Assembly: GCA_946965045.2 (NCBI GenBank)
Contig: OX337233.1
Coordinates: 2,728,001-2,792,000, forward strand
Origin: Epithemia pelagica
Lineage: Eukaryota; Bacillariophyta; Bacillariophyceae; Surirellales; Surirellaceae
DNA length: 64,000 nt
Reading direction: 5' to 3'
This document shows, piece after piece, positions 21,201 through 30,500 of the stretch. The notes under the pieces are model-generated. The model did no database searches. It worked only from the letters and a program-made list of their open reading frames with translations, and was not told the DNA's origin. The position numbers and the translations under genes were made by a program. The stretch's first letter is position 1. Each line of letters opens with the position of its first letter.

Positions 21201-22362
21201 CATGCCCGTGACACTCTGCCAACCCAATTGGGATTTTATATACCACGCAATTTCTCGGGTCGGTAAACATGATGGTGACACCGAGAACGTCATGGTTCTT
21301 TGCTTGCCATATATCGTGACAGCAGGTCACGAATGGTACAGATTGCGCACACAGACGCTTGTATTCATCACGGCTCTTGCGTATAAGATGGCCGACCGTG
21401 ATAAAGAATTGTTTGTACGAGGAGATTCGTACTTTCGTAATCTGACGTCGGCTCATAATCTCAGCACGGCTATCCTTGAGTGCTGTCGCGTTTTTGATGG
21501 CGTATTGTATGAGTTTGCAAAATTGTGGTTTCTCAACTGTCACTGCGGGTAAGCAACAGTCGTTCACAAAACGGTATATCAAGGTCTGCAGCTGAGACTT
21601 GGCTTCAGATTTCGTTGTATTCTGGCGGAAAGTCGACAGCGTCGATTGTTTGTCAGAAGTTTTCTTGTTGTTCTTAATTTCTTCATCCAATCCTTTGTGG
21701 TGCTTCAGAACATGTTGGTCAACGTTCGAAGGTTTGTAATGACTGCATAAGATGATGCATTCATTCAATGGTTTTGAACCAGTGTTGAAACAGAGTGGAC
21801 AGATAACGGCTGTCTTGCAAATAAGAGAGTATCGTTCTTTTGCAACTATGGGTTTTCGTTTTTCCGTGGTGTTCATGAAGGAGTCTTCTCCAATCTTCAC
21901 TAAGTCCTCAAAAGCGACAACCAGCTTGTCGAAACCATCGCGAGCGCCAGGAAGGTCTTCGAGTGTTCCTTTCTCTTGTTGTTCAACCAAAAACAACTCG
22001 AATTTCAACCAGTCAACGTGAGTCACCCATTTCCAATATGGGGAGGTGTTTCTGCCGTAGCTTATTAAGGGCGTAAACTTGCCATCAATGAGTGGGATGA
22101 GATTCTTTTCTTCTTGGTGAAATTGTTCCGTAGTCTGGGCAACTTGAGCAAAGTCAGCATCGACTGCTTTCTTTTTCTTCTCCAAAGCCGATGGTTTCCT
22201 GACCAGTTGAGGAGACTTCTTCTTTGTTTTCGATCCAGGATTCTTCTTTTTCACCGTTTTCTTGGCAGTGGGTAGATGCTCTTCGTCAACTTGGTCCTTC
22301 TGTTCCACTATTTCGTCATGAGGACCAGGATCTGGGGCTGCTGCTTCGTCGTCGTCAGACAT
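18265..22362 (-). CDS. hAT-superfamily transposase with long charged tail
   Basis: 1365 residues from the ATG at 22362 (the open frame continues upstream to 22467). Order: acidic/Lys-rich start; a BED-like zinc finger (ICPLC... HVLKHH); the RNase H-like core with the first Asp in CCHDIWQAKNHDVLGVTIMF (residue about 350), the second Asp in AAVNDNTSSAVLAG (about 416) and the hAT C-x2-H motif KCDMHKAELVLKHA; a helical insertion; then the dimerisation region MGWWRKHSSNWSYVFPSAIV with LAKPATNAFQERIFSIGSW (about 855-915). The last 400 residues are low complexity: acidic blocks alternate with KKR-rich nuclear-localisation-like stretches and end in Glu/Asp/Asn repeats. The usual TRW motif is TRVGG. 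The gene is intact, so the element could be autonomous. hAT enzymes cut and paste with hairpin intermediates and make 8-bp duplications, as seen at the ends. Confidence 0.88.
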   Translation of the reverse strand: MSDDDEAAAPDPGPHDEIVEQKDQVDEEHLPTAKKTVKKKNPGSKTKKKSPQLVRKPSALEKKKKAVDADFAQVAQTTEQFHQEEKNLIPLIDGKFTPLISYGRNTSPYWKWVTHVDWLKFELFLVEQQEKGTLEDLPGARDGFDKLVVAFEDLVKIGEDSFMNTTEKRKPIVAKERYSLICKTAVICPLCFNTGSKPLNECIILCSHYKPSNVDQHVLKHHKGLDEEIKNNKKTSDKQSTLSTFRQNTTKSEAKSQLQTLIYRFVNDCCLPAVTVEKPQFCKLIQYAIKNATALKDSRAEIMSRRQITKVRISSYKQFFITVGHLIRKSRDEYKRLCAQSVPFVTCCHDIWQAKNHDVLGVTIMFTDPRNCVVYKIPIGLAECHGHAATDVANLTDSLLLSVGLSTADLCAAVNDNTSSAVLAGKYIIGNPDKTGKCDMHKAELVLKHATGLVQRYQNRILIDSNDSFCDLWSIFKKFASWLTSSKAPHRWERLKDGVKKFGGKIVLIPLPNDTRVGGLVLSIHNLFRDKPCMDEYCKTATLSDPNFKKRYPSEDEWLQLAQYEGILTNIKMVAMKLQTDDPGSNSASLLEIYTSFYHAQRMRMEGPDCGVGCLLRPNKPQKYWDARKSIDDLDEARRAIPYKDLYPGPRLLVRRIIQEFRYYLYNRDPDALKAVGCNPLLANVYADMFVNFGVYDQDNVKEGRTIIINDMIDRFTNHRVSAIGAAMTSQNKKTSDSSSELVVEPNRATLKYKSMDVFERMRQASDLRKQALLNITGKASKAAEEQVVQQALKKACTECYDDFLRHCESQIDFNWADIIKQYPTEAYTKEWPKWDDAQKQMFARHCHSRNYLEVGRFFDLMGWWRKHSSNWSYVFPSAIVWLAKPATNAFQERIFSIGSWMLQNKLMSNLDRKTNEMRTMERITRQLVAEIESNEKDIKAGKGTTKSYDKREIDPDDMAISAAIEESLKEQDNKFAVSGMRDSTSSLRRYFNTRDITKDVIKDPAVTMSFYPVEGAKIPSEDSLQGRKSAGGTKTPPDAPLDNDSMDTKPPAKIDPTANNKDNSSGSVGNSAKGRKANKKVSPYTLTTHGEDTTPANANRIVYVTIDDRYDDDSVDASVPPPEEPDEDSDEIINRLLDDEWMDNNDDDDGLVDVQDDFEVNFEDGTGLVDLNESDRKNNEKDTVVEEDMLAPGDAPAEDDDANDVLVVTPPTKRKTNQKLSSSKRRKRKCPPNPSSGSGKKKSKLSIGKKPKPNTPKRKKPTEPVRVSPRHKKDAASKQQTSDTMAGMARAQSRKKSIMGKKDDKEEDQGEDEISEQVDSMDNDDTFVDSDANEDDDDYKDEDERKENENDEENNDENDEENDE

Positions 22363-22584
22363 TGAGTTCTTAAGCAAGCTGGGATGGGAACAATGAAGAT
22401 TGGGAAGTGGACACTGTGGAAGATCAGTTGGAAACACATTCACGAGTGTGTTTTTGAGGTAGCACAAAGCAGAGGTGCAGATGATCGATGACCCTCAGGC
22501 CTCATATCTCATCTGTTATCTCATCGTTTGTATGTGATCATTTGGAATATTGGAGATGTCAATGAATGGTTGGGGAATGAGAAG

Positions 22585-22947
22585 TACCTATTGGGTGAGA
22601 TGAGGAGTGATTTTGTACTTATTGGGCGATAAGGAGATGTAATGTGGATGGACTTCGGTAATTAAAGTACGGGTCATGTGACTCTGGGAAGGGACTTGGA
22701 TACATGAAGTACCGTCGTGGATTGGGGGGGGAAGGACTTTGGGACATAAAAGTACATGGAAATTGGGGGGTAGGTGTAATTTGGTAATTTAAATGAGATA
22801 ATTGGAAAAGGGGGTGTGGGACTTTCGTACTTTGGGCTAATATCAATGATTGTGAAAGGTGTACTTGGACTTTGAAAAATTACCGTAAAGGAAAGTACAA
22901 AATGATATAATTTGGTGAAATTGGTAATTTGGTACTTCACAACTCTG
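22585..22947. repeat. Right subterminal GTAC-motif cluster of the hAT element
   Basis: Nine GTAC tetramers, most within AAGTAC/GTACTT, between the transposase start region and the right TIR. They mirror the left cluster. The segment must also contain the transposase promoter, which raises the possibility of autoregulation by transposase binding (inference). Confidence 0.65.
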
Positions 22948-23047
22948 GTCACGTTCGTGGAGAGTGCTCTGTGCCATGCTTCCCATAACCATTCGTTGTC
23001 AGGTGGAAGCAGAACGAACATGGGGAGTGGGGAGTGGGGAGTTCATG

Positions 23048-23782
23048 TACCCCCCAGCGGGGGTGGCTTTGAGGGTGTAATTTCGTGTAGCCACCCCCTT
23101 CCCTAAGAGCAAATAATAACCTATTTCTTGACGGTAGGCATATCTCATTTCCTCCACCACGACAACAACACGGGCCATGGTGTTGCACAGGTTGTTGTGC
23201 ACCTATTTGGACTCTTGAAACCTGTCTTCCCAGTCATAGACCTCAAACCAATAGTGTAGAATGCATCTGCATCACCAAAGTTTAAAGGTTAAGGCTGTTA
23301 TGCATCAGACTCATAGGCGCCATGCCTCGTGGCACAGGCACGGACGCGACGTCACACAATTTCGAACGAAGCGGACAATATGGCTCTTATCTTGCATTGT
23401 TTGAACACCTATTGATCTACAATACTCATAACAGTAGTAGTTACGCGCTGCATTGATAGCAAAACATCAACTCTCATGTATTTTCATGCCATCATGGTCT
23501 CCTATTGTGCCTGTATTACGCGTCACTGTATTGGTCATTTCCTAGAGTGGCCCGAATCCACTGTGTCCCTCACAATGCACTGCCATGGTACCCAGATGAA
23601 GCATATGATGGTCGGATCATGATGGGGTGGCCATTGGAGGTCACCAGCAACAACAAAGTTTGATTGTCGCGTTGTTATCGTGGTGGAGGAAATGAGATAT
23701 GCCTACCGTCAAGATCCAGCGAACAGAGAAGGGGGTGTTTCAACGAAATTACTCCCTCAAAAACACCCCCGCTGGGGGCTAG
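23048..23782. mobile_element. MULE-like inverted-repeat element with 9-bp TSD
   Basis: The left arm (23048 to about 23176) and right arm (about 23670-23782) are reverse complements of roughly 115-130 bp with small gaps. They share CCCCAGCGGGGGTG near the tips, GTAATTTCG, and a conserved inner block (GACGGTAGGCATATCTCATT then TCCTCCACCACGA). GAGTTCATG is directly repeated at the outer edges (23039-23047 and 23783-23791). Long TIRs plus a 9-bp duplication are characteristic of Mutator-like elements. The 490-bp interior has no transposase, so it is non-autonomous. Confidence 0.75.
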
Positions 23783-23892
23783 GAGTTCATGCCTTGAAAC
23801 TGCTCCCAAACAATCACCAACGTAGAACAGCCACATCAGGGCTGGCCTATCGAGAACAGGTTATCATTTCCCGACATAACGTATCGGCATAA

Positions 23893-24625
23893 GACACGAG
23901 CAACAAGAAGAATACCATGTTTGTTCGAGTGATTGTCGATCGATTGGGATTCCCGAACGAAGAGAGAGAGAGCATGTTTGTTCGAGGGATTGTCGATCGA
24001 TTGGGATTCCCGAACGAAGAGAGAGAGCATGTTTGTTCGAGGGATTGTCGATTGATTGGGATTCACGAACGAAGAGAGAGAGGAACCAAGAATTCTCATG
24101 TGCAGAAGCGCAGTCGTTCAAAGGAGGTTTTCTTGAGACAGGTTATCATTTCCCTACATAAGCTGGCCACCCAACAAACGATGCCAGTAGCGTATCGGCA
24201 TACGACACGAGCAACAAGAAGAATACCATGTTTGTTCGAGGGATTGTCGATCGATTGGAAAACCATTGGCGAATGCGGTTTGCTTTTCACCATACGGCCC
24301 ATGGTGTTTTCAAACCAAATGGCGCCCAACAAAACGGTCGCCAGTAAAACGGCATAAGACACGAGCAACAAGAAGAATACCATGTTTGTTCGAGTGATTA
24401 TCGATCGATTGGGATTCACGAATGAAGAGATAGATAGAGAGAGAGAGGAACCAAGGATTCTTGGTGGAATTGGACATTCTCATGTGCAGAAGCGCAGTCG
24501 TTCAAAGGAGGTTTTCTTGAGACAGATATTATGGGTATCATCGAGAACTGGTTATCATTTCCCTACCTAAGCAAGACACGAGCAACAAGAAGAATACCAT
24601 GTTTGTTCGAGGGATTGTCGATCGA
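23893..24625. repeat. Cluster of direct 50-55-bp repeats
   Basis: Copies of a unit containing ACACGAGCAACAAGAAGAAT and then CATGTTTGTTCGAG, GATTGTCGATCGATTGG start near 23893, 24207, 24357 and 24575. The CATGTTTGTTCG...GAACGAAGAGAGAGAG part is tandemly reiterated three times at 23918-24080 with a period near 54-56 bp. A second motif (GCAGAAGCGCAGTCGTTCAA, GGAGGTTTTCTTGAGACAG) occurs at about 24102 and 24487. No ORF spans the units consistently. Function unknown; not CRISPR-like, because the spacing is irregular. Confidence 0.7.
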
Positions 24626-25225
24626 TTTGGAAACCATTTCAACACCACCTTCTTGAGGGACCAGAAGTCTTCCGCATGCGGTTTACTTTTCACCATATGG
24701 CCCATGGTGTTTTGAAACTAAATGACGCCCAACTAACGGTCGCAAGTAAAACCCAACAAACGGTCGCCAGTAAAACCCTGGACGTCATGATGGTCGTCGG
24801 CATCTCGTGAATGACATCAAACATGTTTACGGTCACACCGTGCAGGGCACTCCCACCAGATTTGTCCTAGGCGGCCAAAATCCCTTGACCAGGGACCTTA
24901 ATTTTGGTAACACACAAGGGAGCTGACGAAGACCCATCAACAAGTCTCTCAAGTTTGGAAGGAGATTGTGGAATTGTGTGATGAGAGCTTGAATACCCCC
25001 GGCATTGGCCTCCTTGTCACATCTTGGTTCGAACAATACCACACTTGGCCGCGCGCGTCAATAATTTTCCCAATTGTGGTATTAGGTTGATGAGTTGGAC
25101 ACCACTGTCCCTTGTCCCATTTCCAAAAGGGCACCACCTTCTTGAGGGACCGCAAGTACTCCGCATTCGACTTTCTTTACACCACATGGCCCATGGTGTT
25201 TTCAAACCAAATGGCGCCCAACAAA
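24247..25225. repeat. Three dispersed copies of a ~90-bp repeat
   Basis: A segment with CATATGGCCCATGGTGTTTT (variants) followed by CAAACCAAATGGCGCCCAAC occurs at about 24247-24345, 24640-24745 and 25133-25225. The last two are preceded by CACCTTCTTGAGGGACC. The stretch between copies (24780-25130) has short open frames on the minus strand without recognisable domains. Probably fragments of one dead element broken by rearrangement. Confidence 0.55.
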
Positions 25226-25608
25226 CGCTAACATGTATTTTCGATCACAGAGTTCCTTCCTTCGACAGTCATGATTGCTGATGGCAATGATCGAGGGGTA
25301 TATTCTTCAATTGCAAATTTTGGTGATTCCGATTTTTTTTCAAGTTCCGTTGTTGCGCGGCCAAGGCCAAATGGAGAGCGCGTACGACTTTGTTGCTCGC
25401 ACTGGGTCGTCAAGAGAAGACGGACAAAATTGTTTACTCGTCGGATGTTTCTGTTCTCGCAGTAATGTATGTTTGCCGACACTGATTGTCGTCCTAAGTA
25501 GCCATCAATGCGGCTAACAACTCTATTTTTCGGATATATAACTACTAGAGCAACAAGTAGGGATAACGTGAATCGAAACAAATCTACTATAGATAAAATC
25601 TAAGTGAT
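25226..25608. other. Gene-free spacer
   Basis: Nothing recognised; short open frames on both strands only. Confidence 0.35.
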
Positions 25609-26248
25609 CTACTCATCTTCCTTGTTTCCGTCAACAGCAGAGTCTTCAACTTTCTTTCTGGTTATCGTTCTTGTTACCAGTTTCTTCATTGCTGGTGTCG
25701 CGAATTTCCGATTCATCCATCTCACCAAAGGAAGAATCAAAAGATTCTTCGTCTTCTTCTGACCAGTACCAGAGGTGGCGGGACAAAGCCTCCTGGTCAA
25801 CTTTCATCATCACAAGCTCAAGCGTGATGGCGTTATCAATCACATCACTATCCTCGTTGAAGACGTACGAGTTCTTCGGGATCAGCTTGGAATTATCGAT
25901 ACGGCGAAGATGTGCAAGGTCTGTAAACACACCCAAGAAGTTTTTTACCTGGTTCACGACATGACCAGCAGTCGTATGTTTTTTAATAACGTCAAGTTTC
26001 ACTCGCGAACAGTCACTGACCAAGACATAACAACCAACGAATTGATGAGGACAGTGAGCCACAAGTGTTTTCATCCGAAATGGTGAAGTCCCCATGGTGG
26101 GCATATTACCAGGGTGATGGATGAATCCAGGACGCTTCGACAACATGATAAAAGCCAATTTGCACAAATATGACACCCATGATCTGCACCTGTGATGACG
26201 TGTACAGATGACTTCGTCACCACCTGCCAAACCCTGGTTGAACCCCAA
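25609..26248 (-). CDS. Hypothetical acidic-tailed protein, possibly partial
   Basis: An open minus-strand frame of up to 200 residues. The second half has protein-like composition: VKNFLGVFTDLAHLRRIDNS, ALSRHLWYWSEEDEESFDSS, then Glu/Asp/Asn-rich to the stop. The first half is Cys/His-containing (HHRCRSW, CKLAFIML, HCPHQFVGCYVLVSDCSR). No family recognised. It lies in the repeat-rich zone next to another unknown gene, so a decayed transposon gene is as likely as a host gene. Splicing could not be resolved. Confidence 0.35.
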
Positions 26249-26413
26249 ATCCTGATGATGCCCCCGATCTGTCTAGTGGTTGAACCCAATCTGTCTGGTT
26301 GAACCCAAATCCATCTGGTCGAGCACCAATCCCTTGTTGGACCCAGTCCCTGGTTGAACCACAATCCAACCCACAATCCCTGTGCAACAATCAACTGATG
26401 TTCCATATTCATC

Positions 26414-27282
26414 ATGCCCCCAACGAAGAAGGTAAGTGGTGATTTTTGTTTCTTATACTTCATTGAGGCATTTTCATCTAAGTTTGATTGTTGTTTGTGC
26501 AAGAAGTTCAAGTTTGCTACCGCTAAGAAGAAGGGAGTTGCTCCCTCTCCCGGTCGTAACAAGACCAAGGTAACCGAGGTCCATTCCGAACGTTGTGGTC
26601 CGAATGGACAGTTTATTGTTGCATACATGCAACTTGCTGGGACCACAAAGCCCCGATCAGGCTTCATGGAGCCTGTGTTTGAGTTGATAAAGGACAAGGA
26701 GTCGCAGCTTTTCGATGAGTTTGATATCAGAATCGAGAAACTCTATCGTCGTGTTTCCCGTGACAATGATAACACCATGTTGAATGGAAACCCCGACAAG
26801 AATGGTCGGGAGTACAACTGGTCGGTTGTCGTAGGATTTTGTGAGGATGCCAAAAACAAGCTTCAGAAAGATCAAATGATGAAGAAGACGTGTGAGACGA
26901 TGGTCAGGGTGATGACTGCGGAGGACAAGAAAAATGGGTTTCTACGCACTTACAAGACCAATGAGCAGGACTTGTGCACTCCAAGAGTCCCCCTCGATCG
27001 TTGGACGAAGTCTTACCAAATGAGAATGTCGCCATGATTGTTGAGAATTATTTTCCACTTGAAAAGTGCCAGGACCTATACAAGTTCTTGGGTGGTGAGG
27101 AGGAAGGTGTGGCCGATTTGGTGTTCTCACGTGACCGCTACGACATGTTCGCGAAATGCGCGGTGGACAAGTGGGGATACCCCAAGGGTGTGCGTGAAAA
27201 GCAGGATGCCTCTCAGGATCAGGAGGAGTGTAGATCAGATGTTGACGAATCCAAAATTGGCGACGAACCCAATGACGAATGA
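26414..27282 (+). pseudogene. Unknown protein gene with a frame break
   Basis: The model starts MPPTKK at 26414. A 72-nt intron is likely (GTAAGT at 26432, acceptor TGCAAG at 26503), giving MPPTKKKFKFATAKKKG in phase. A conserved-looking stretch follows: SERCGPNGQFIVAYMQLAG, FELIKDKESQLFDEFDIRIE, REYNWSVVVGFCEDAKNKLQ. Near 26975-27000 the sense frame shifts by one base: the second frame continues RSLDEVLPNENVAMIVENYF, KCQDLYKFLGGEEEGVADLV and an acidic C-terminus ending at 27282. The shift sits by a CCCCC run, so it may be a real indel, a sequencing error or an unrecognised splice. I do not recognise the family. Confidence 0.5.
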
Positions 27283-27513
27283 AAATGGGCCCAAGGAGAA
27301 TACAAACAGACATAACGGTTGCGACAAAATTAGTAGTAATAACACTTTGGCTGACGAGCCTACGAGCCCCATGTCAGCGAGTAAGCAAAGTTGTCTACTT
27401 TCTACTTTCTACTTTCTACTTTGCGTCGACCAAATTATGCAAATCTTACTGCCACAAAATTTATATGCAGCTGCTTGGTAACACTCGGTGTTTCCATAGC
27501 AGGCCTAGCTAGC

Positions 27514-30500
27514 ATGTATGTTAGAGACTCTTCCATTGAGAAAGGGGTTGCTAAAGCAGCAGCATGCCGTGACTCCCTATTGTATAAAGACGGAGACAAG
27601 TTTTTTCCAAAAGTGTGTTGTGTTTGCGACCAGTTCATCAAGGTTGGACATGAGAAATGTTTGAAACTAGAAGATCTAAAGCACAGACGACTTCAACCCA
27701 AGTTTCTGAAGGCAAATCTGGATTTCACCCATTGCAGCATCTCAGAAGACAGCAAGAAAATAATCAAGGGGCATTACACACAAAGTTGTTATAATGCAAG
27801 AAACACTGCACGATATCGCTTTCTGCAGCAACTTGTTCTTTCCCCATCTTCATATGCATTGAAAAAGGGGCAGAAACGTGAAGGACTGGGATGTTGTAGC
27901 ACTTGTTACAATACTATTATTCAAATGAAGAAAGAATCATGTGATCCTGACAAGGTCCCCAAATATGCCATATTTAATGGATTGATGTTTGGTCCCACAC
28001 CTGCCTGTTTGCAAGATTTGAATGAAGTTGAGCTGGCTTTGATTTCACCTGCAAGAACAAACAAACATATCTTTTCGTTTGCCGCAGGGTCACATAAATC
28101 TATCAAGGGGTGGCATGCGTTGTACTACAATGACCTAAATGCAGTAAATGGAGTGATTAATTGGTGTCGTACAACAACAGGGCAGAATTCAACTAATGAT
28201 AATGACGCGCAAAATGGGCAGGAACTCCCTGTACACTGGGCTGAAACTGCATTGTTTGATGAAGAAAGTATTGGTGATGATAATGACAGCAATGAAGATA
28301 TCGAAAGTACTGCCAACAACTCCACTACAAATACATCTGAGGGGAACACCGGCAATGACGGCAAAGAAGAAACTGAGCATCATGACGATGAAGACATTCA
28401 AGAAGATCCACAGGATTCTCCATTACTACCACAAATTGCTGTCATTCTAACAGGACCATTCACACCCAGACAGAAAGCTCTGACATACCAGCGTACAAAG
28501 GTTCGTTGGAATAGGGTCCATATGGCATTGCAATGGCTGAAGGACAACAATCATTTATACAAAGACTTAGACTTGCCGGACGACAAAATCATTGAGCCAA
28601 TAATTATTGACAAAAGTGAGGACATTGATGAAACAGCTTCCTCATCAAATGTGGAACAAGTCTTTGAAATAACAGCTGTTTTCCCAGACTCCGATGAACC
28701 ACAGTTAATCAATGGCGGCTGTTCATCACAAAATGATTTCAAGCAGGTAACACTTGATTGTCTTTTGGCTGACCACGAGAATAAGGATGCAACTTTGATT
28801 TCGCATTCATCAAAAACATTATTGAAAGACTATCAGGGCAAAAATCTTCTTAAGGCTTTTCCGCTTCAGTTCCCATTTGGTATTGGTGCATACAACAGTC
28901 AAGGTCAACCACATTCTGGCATGAAATATTTTGAATATCTCATGAGACATTCAACTAAAAATTTCCATCGTGCCGATTTTGTGTGCATTATTCACAACAT
29001 GTTTGAGCGACAGAGAATGGTGTCAAACTCTTATTTGAGAACCAGTGAAGCACAGGCAGAATCATTTGCAACAATCACAGATAAGCAGATTGAGGAAGCT
29101 ATACAGCGACATCTTGATTCCGCACAAGGATCAGCTCCAAGTGACAATTTTTTGAAAAAGATGAAAGCAATTACTTCATCAATGGGACACACAGGTGCTG
29201 CTTCAAAGAAAGCACGGCAGAATATGTTGGCAATGATTGCAAAATTTGGCCTGCCAAGTGTCATGTTTACCATTACACCTGAGGATGCAGTGAATTTCAG
29301 AATACGTGTAATGGCAAACAAAAAAACTGGTGAAAGGAATCCTCCTGATCCAAACACAACACCGGTTCATGACCAACACGAATATATACTTGAGTGTGGT
29401 GGAATTCGGCAAGTTCATCCAGGGCTTTGTGCCATTGAGTTTGAAAATGTGATAGCAATTACTATTCAGCATCTACTTGGTTGGGATATGAACAAGAGGA
29501 AAAACATAAAAGATCTTGGAATTTTTGGTGATCTGTTAGCGTGGTGTTATGCAGTTGAGGAACAAGGTAGGAAAACACTTCATGCACATTTCCTGTTGTA
29601 TCTGATGAAATGGTCTGTGCTACTTCAAGGACTTGGAGATGAGGCAACAAGAGAACGGTTCTCGGAACAATTGGTTGAATATGCATCAAAAGTTATGAGC
29701 ACATACATGCATGGTGAAGCCATTCCTTCCTGTGTTCAACAAGATTGTACTTCATATGTTTTCGAATTCTGCTCAAAACAAATATGCTGTTCATCACTTC
29801 AGAGGTGATGAAGACCAGGAATATGCGTTCGAGGCCATAATGTCTGCATTTGTACTTCGCCTCCACGATGAACCAGCAAAAGTCACGACTGGACAAGAAC
29901 AAATGCCTGCATTCCGTAGAAGAAAAATGAATCACACAAGAGAGACTTTGCAGAAGGTTAATCAAGGATCCCAGGTCATATCCTTTCTTTCTGGAGCAGG
30001 TGGATCTGGGAAAAGCCATGTCATCAAAACACTTGTGAGATATGCCAAAAATCTCTGTTCTAACCTCAAGGTCAGGTATGACAAACGTACAATTGTTGTT
30101 ACAGTCCTTACTGGTGCAGCAGCTGTTGGAATCAATGGTGAAACGACACATATGGCTTGTGCATTAAACAGGGAAGTTACCAATGAACCAGAAGAATGGA
30201 AGAATGCTTATCTCTTGATTGTAGATGAAATTTCTTTTGCATCAAGAGATGTTGTTGATAAACTGGATTACAAATTGAGACGCATTTTGAAGCCAGATCA
30301 CAAATTTGGGGGGATTCCAATTGTCTTCGCTGGAGATTTTACGCAGCTCAAACCAGTGAAAGCTCAGCCCTTGTATTTATTCAAAGACTTTGAAAAATGG
30401 TATGAATGGGTCCATACTTTTCTTGAGCTAAAAACAAACCACAGGTTTCATTTGGATCCACCTTGGGGTAACTTACTTTCAATATTCCGGGATGAAGGGC

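Larger units (their letters stand above)
13866..22947 (-). mobile_element. Large hAT transposon carrying a DNA glycosylase ORF
   Basis: A 9082-bp element. Its first and last 21 bp are perfect inverted repeats beginning CAGAGTTGTGAAG, and CAGAG is a typical hAT terminus. GTCACGTT is duplicated exactly outside (13858-13865 and 22948-22955), the 8-bp hAT target duplication. Both subterminal regions are packed with GTAC cores in AAGTAC/GTACTT context. Cargo: a 1365-residue hAT transposase on the minus strand and, convergent to it with 88 bp between stop codons, an intact 590-residue HhH-GPD glycosylase-like ORF on the plus strand. A mariner has inserted in the left subterminal region. Perfect TIR and TSD identity together with two intact ORFs point to recent activity. 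Confidence 0.92.

Noticed and set aside
23893-24625. CRISPR-like array
   Set aside because: Eukaryotic context, irregular spacing, repeats longer than spacers and no cas genes.
26071-26697. Minus-strand 208-residue ORF
   Set aside because: Antisense to the better supported plus-strand gene at 26414. It includes simple GGTTGAACCC-type repeats translated as repetitive Trp/Gln/Thr peptides.
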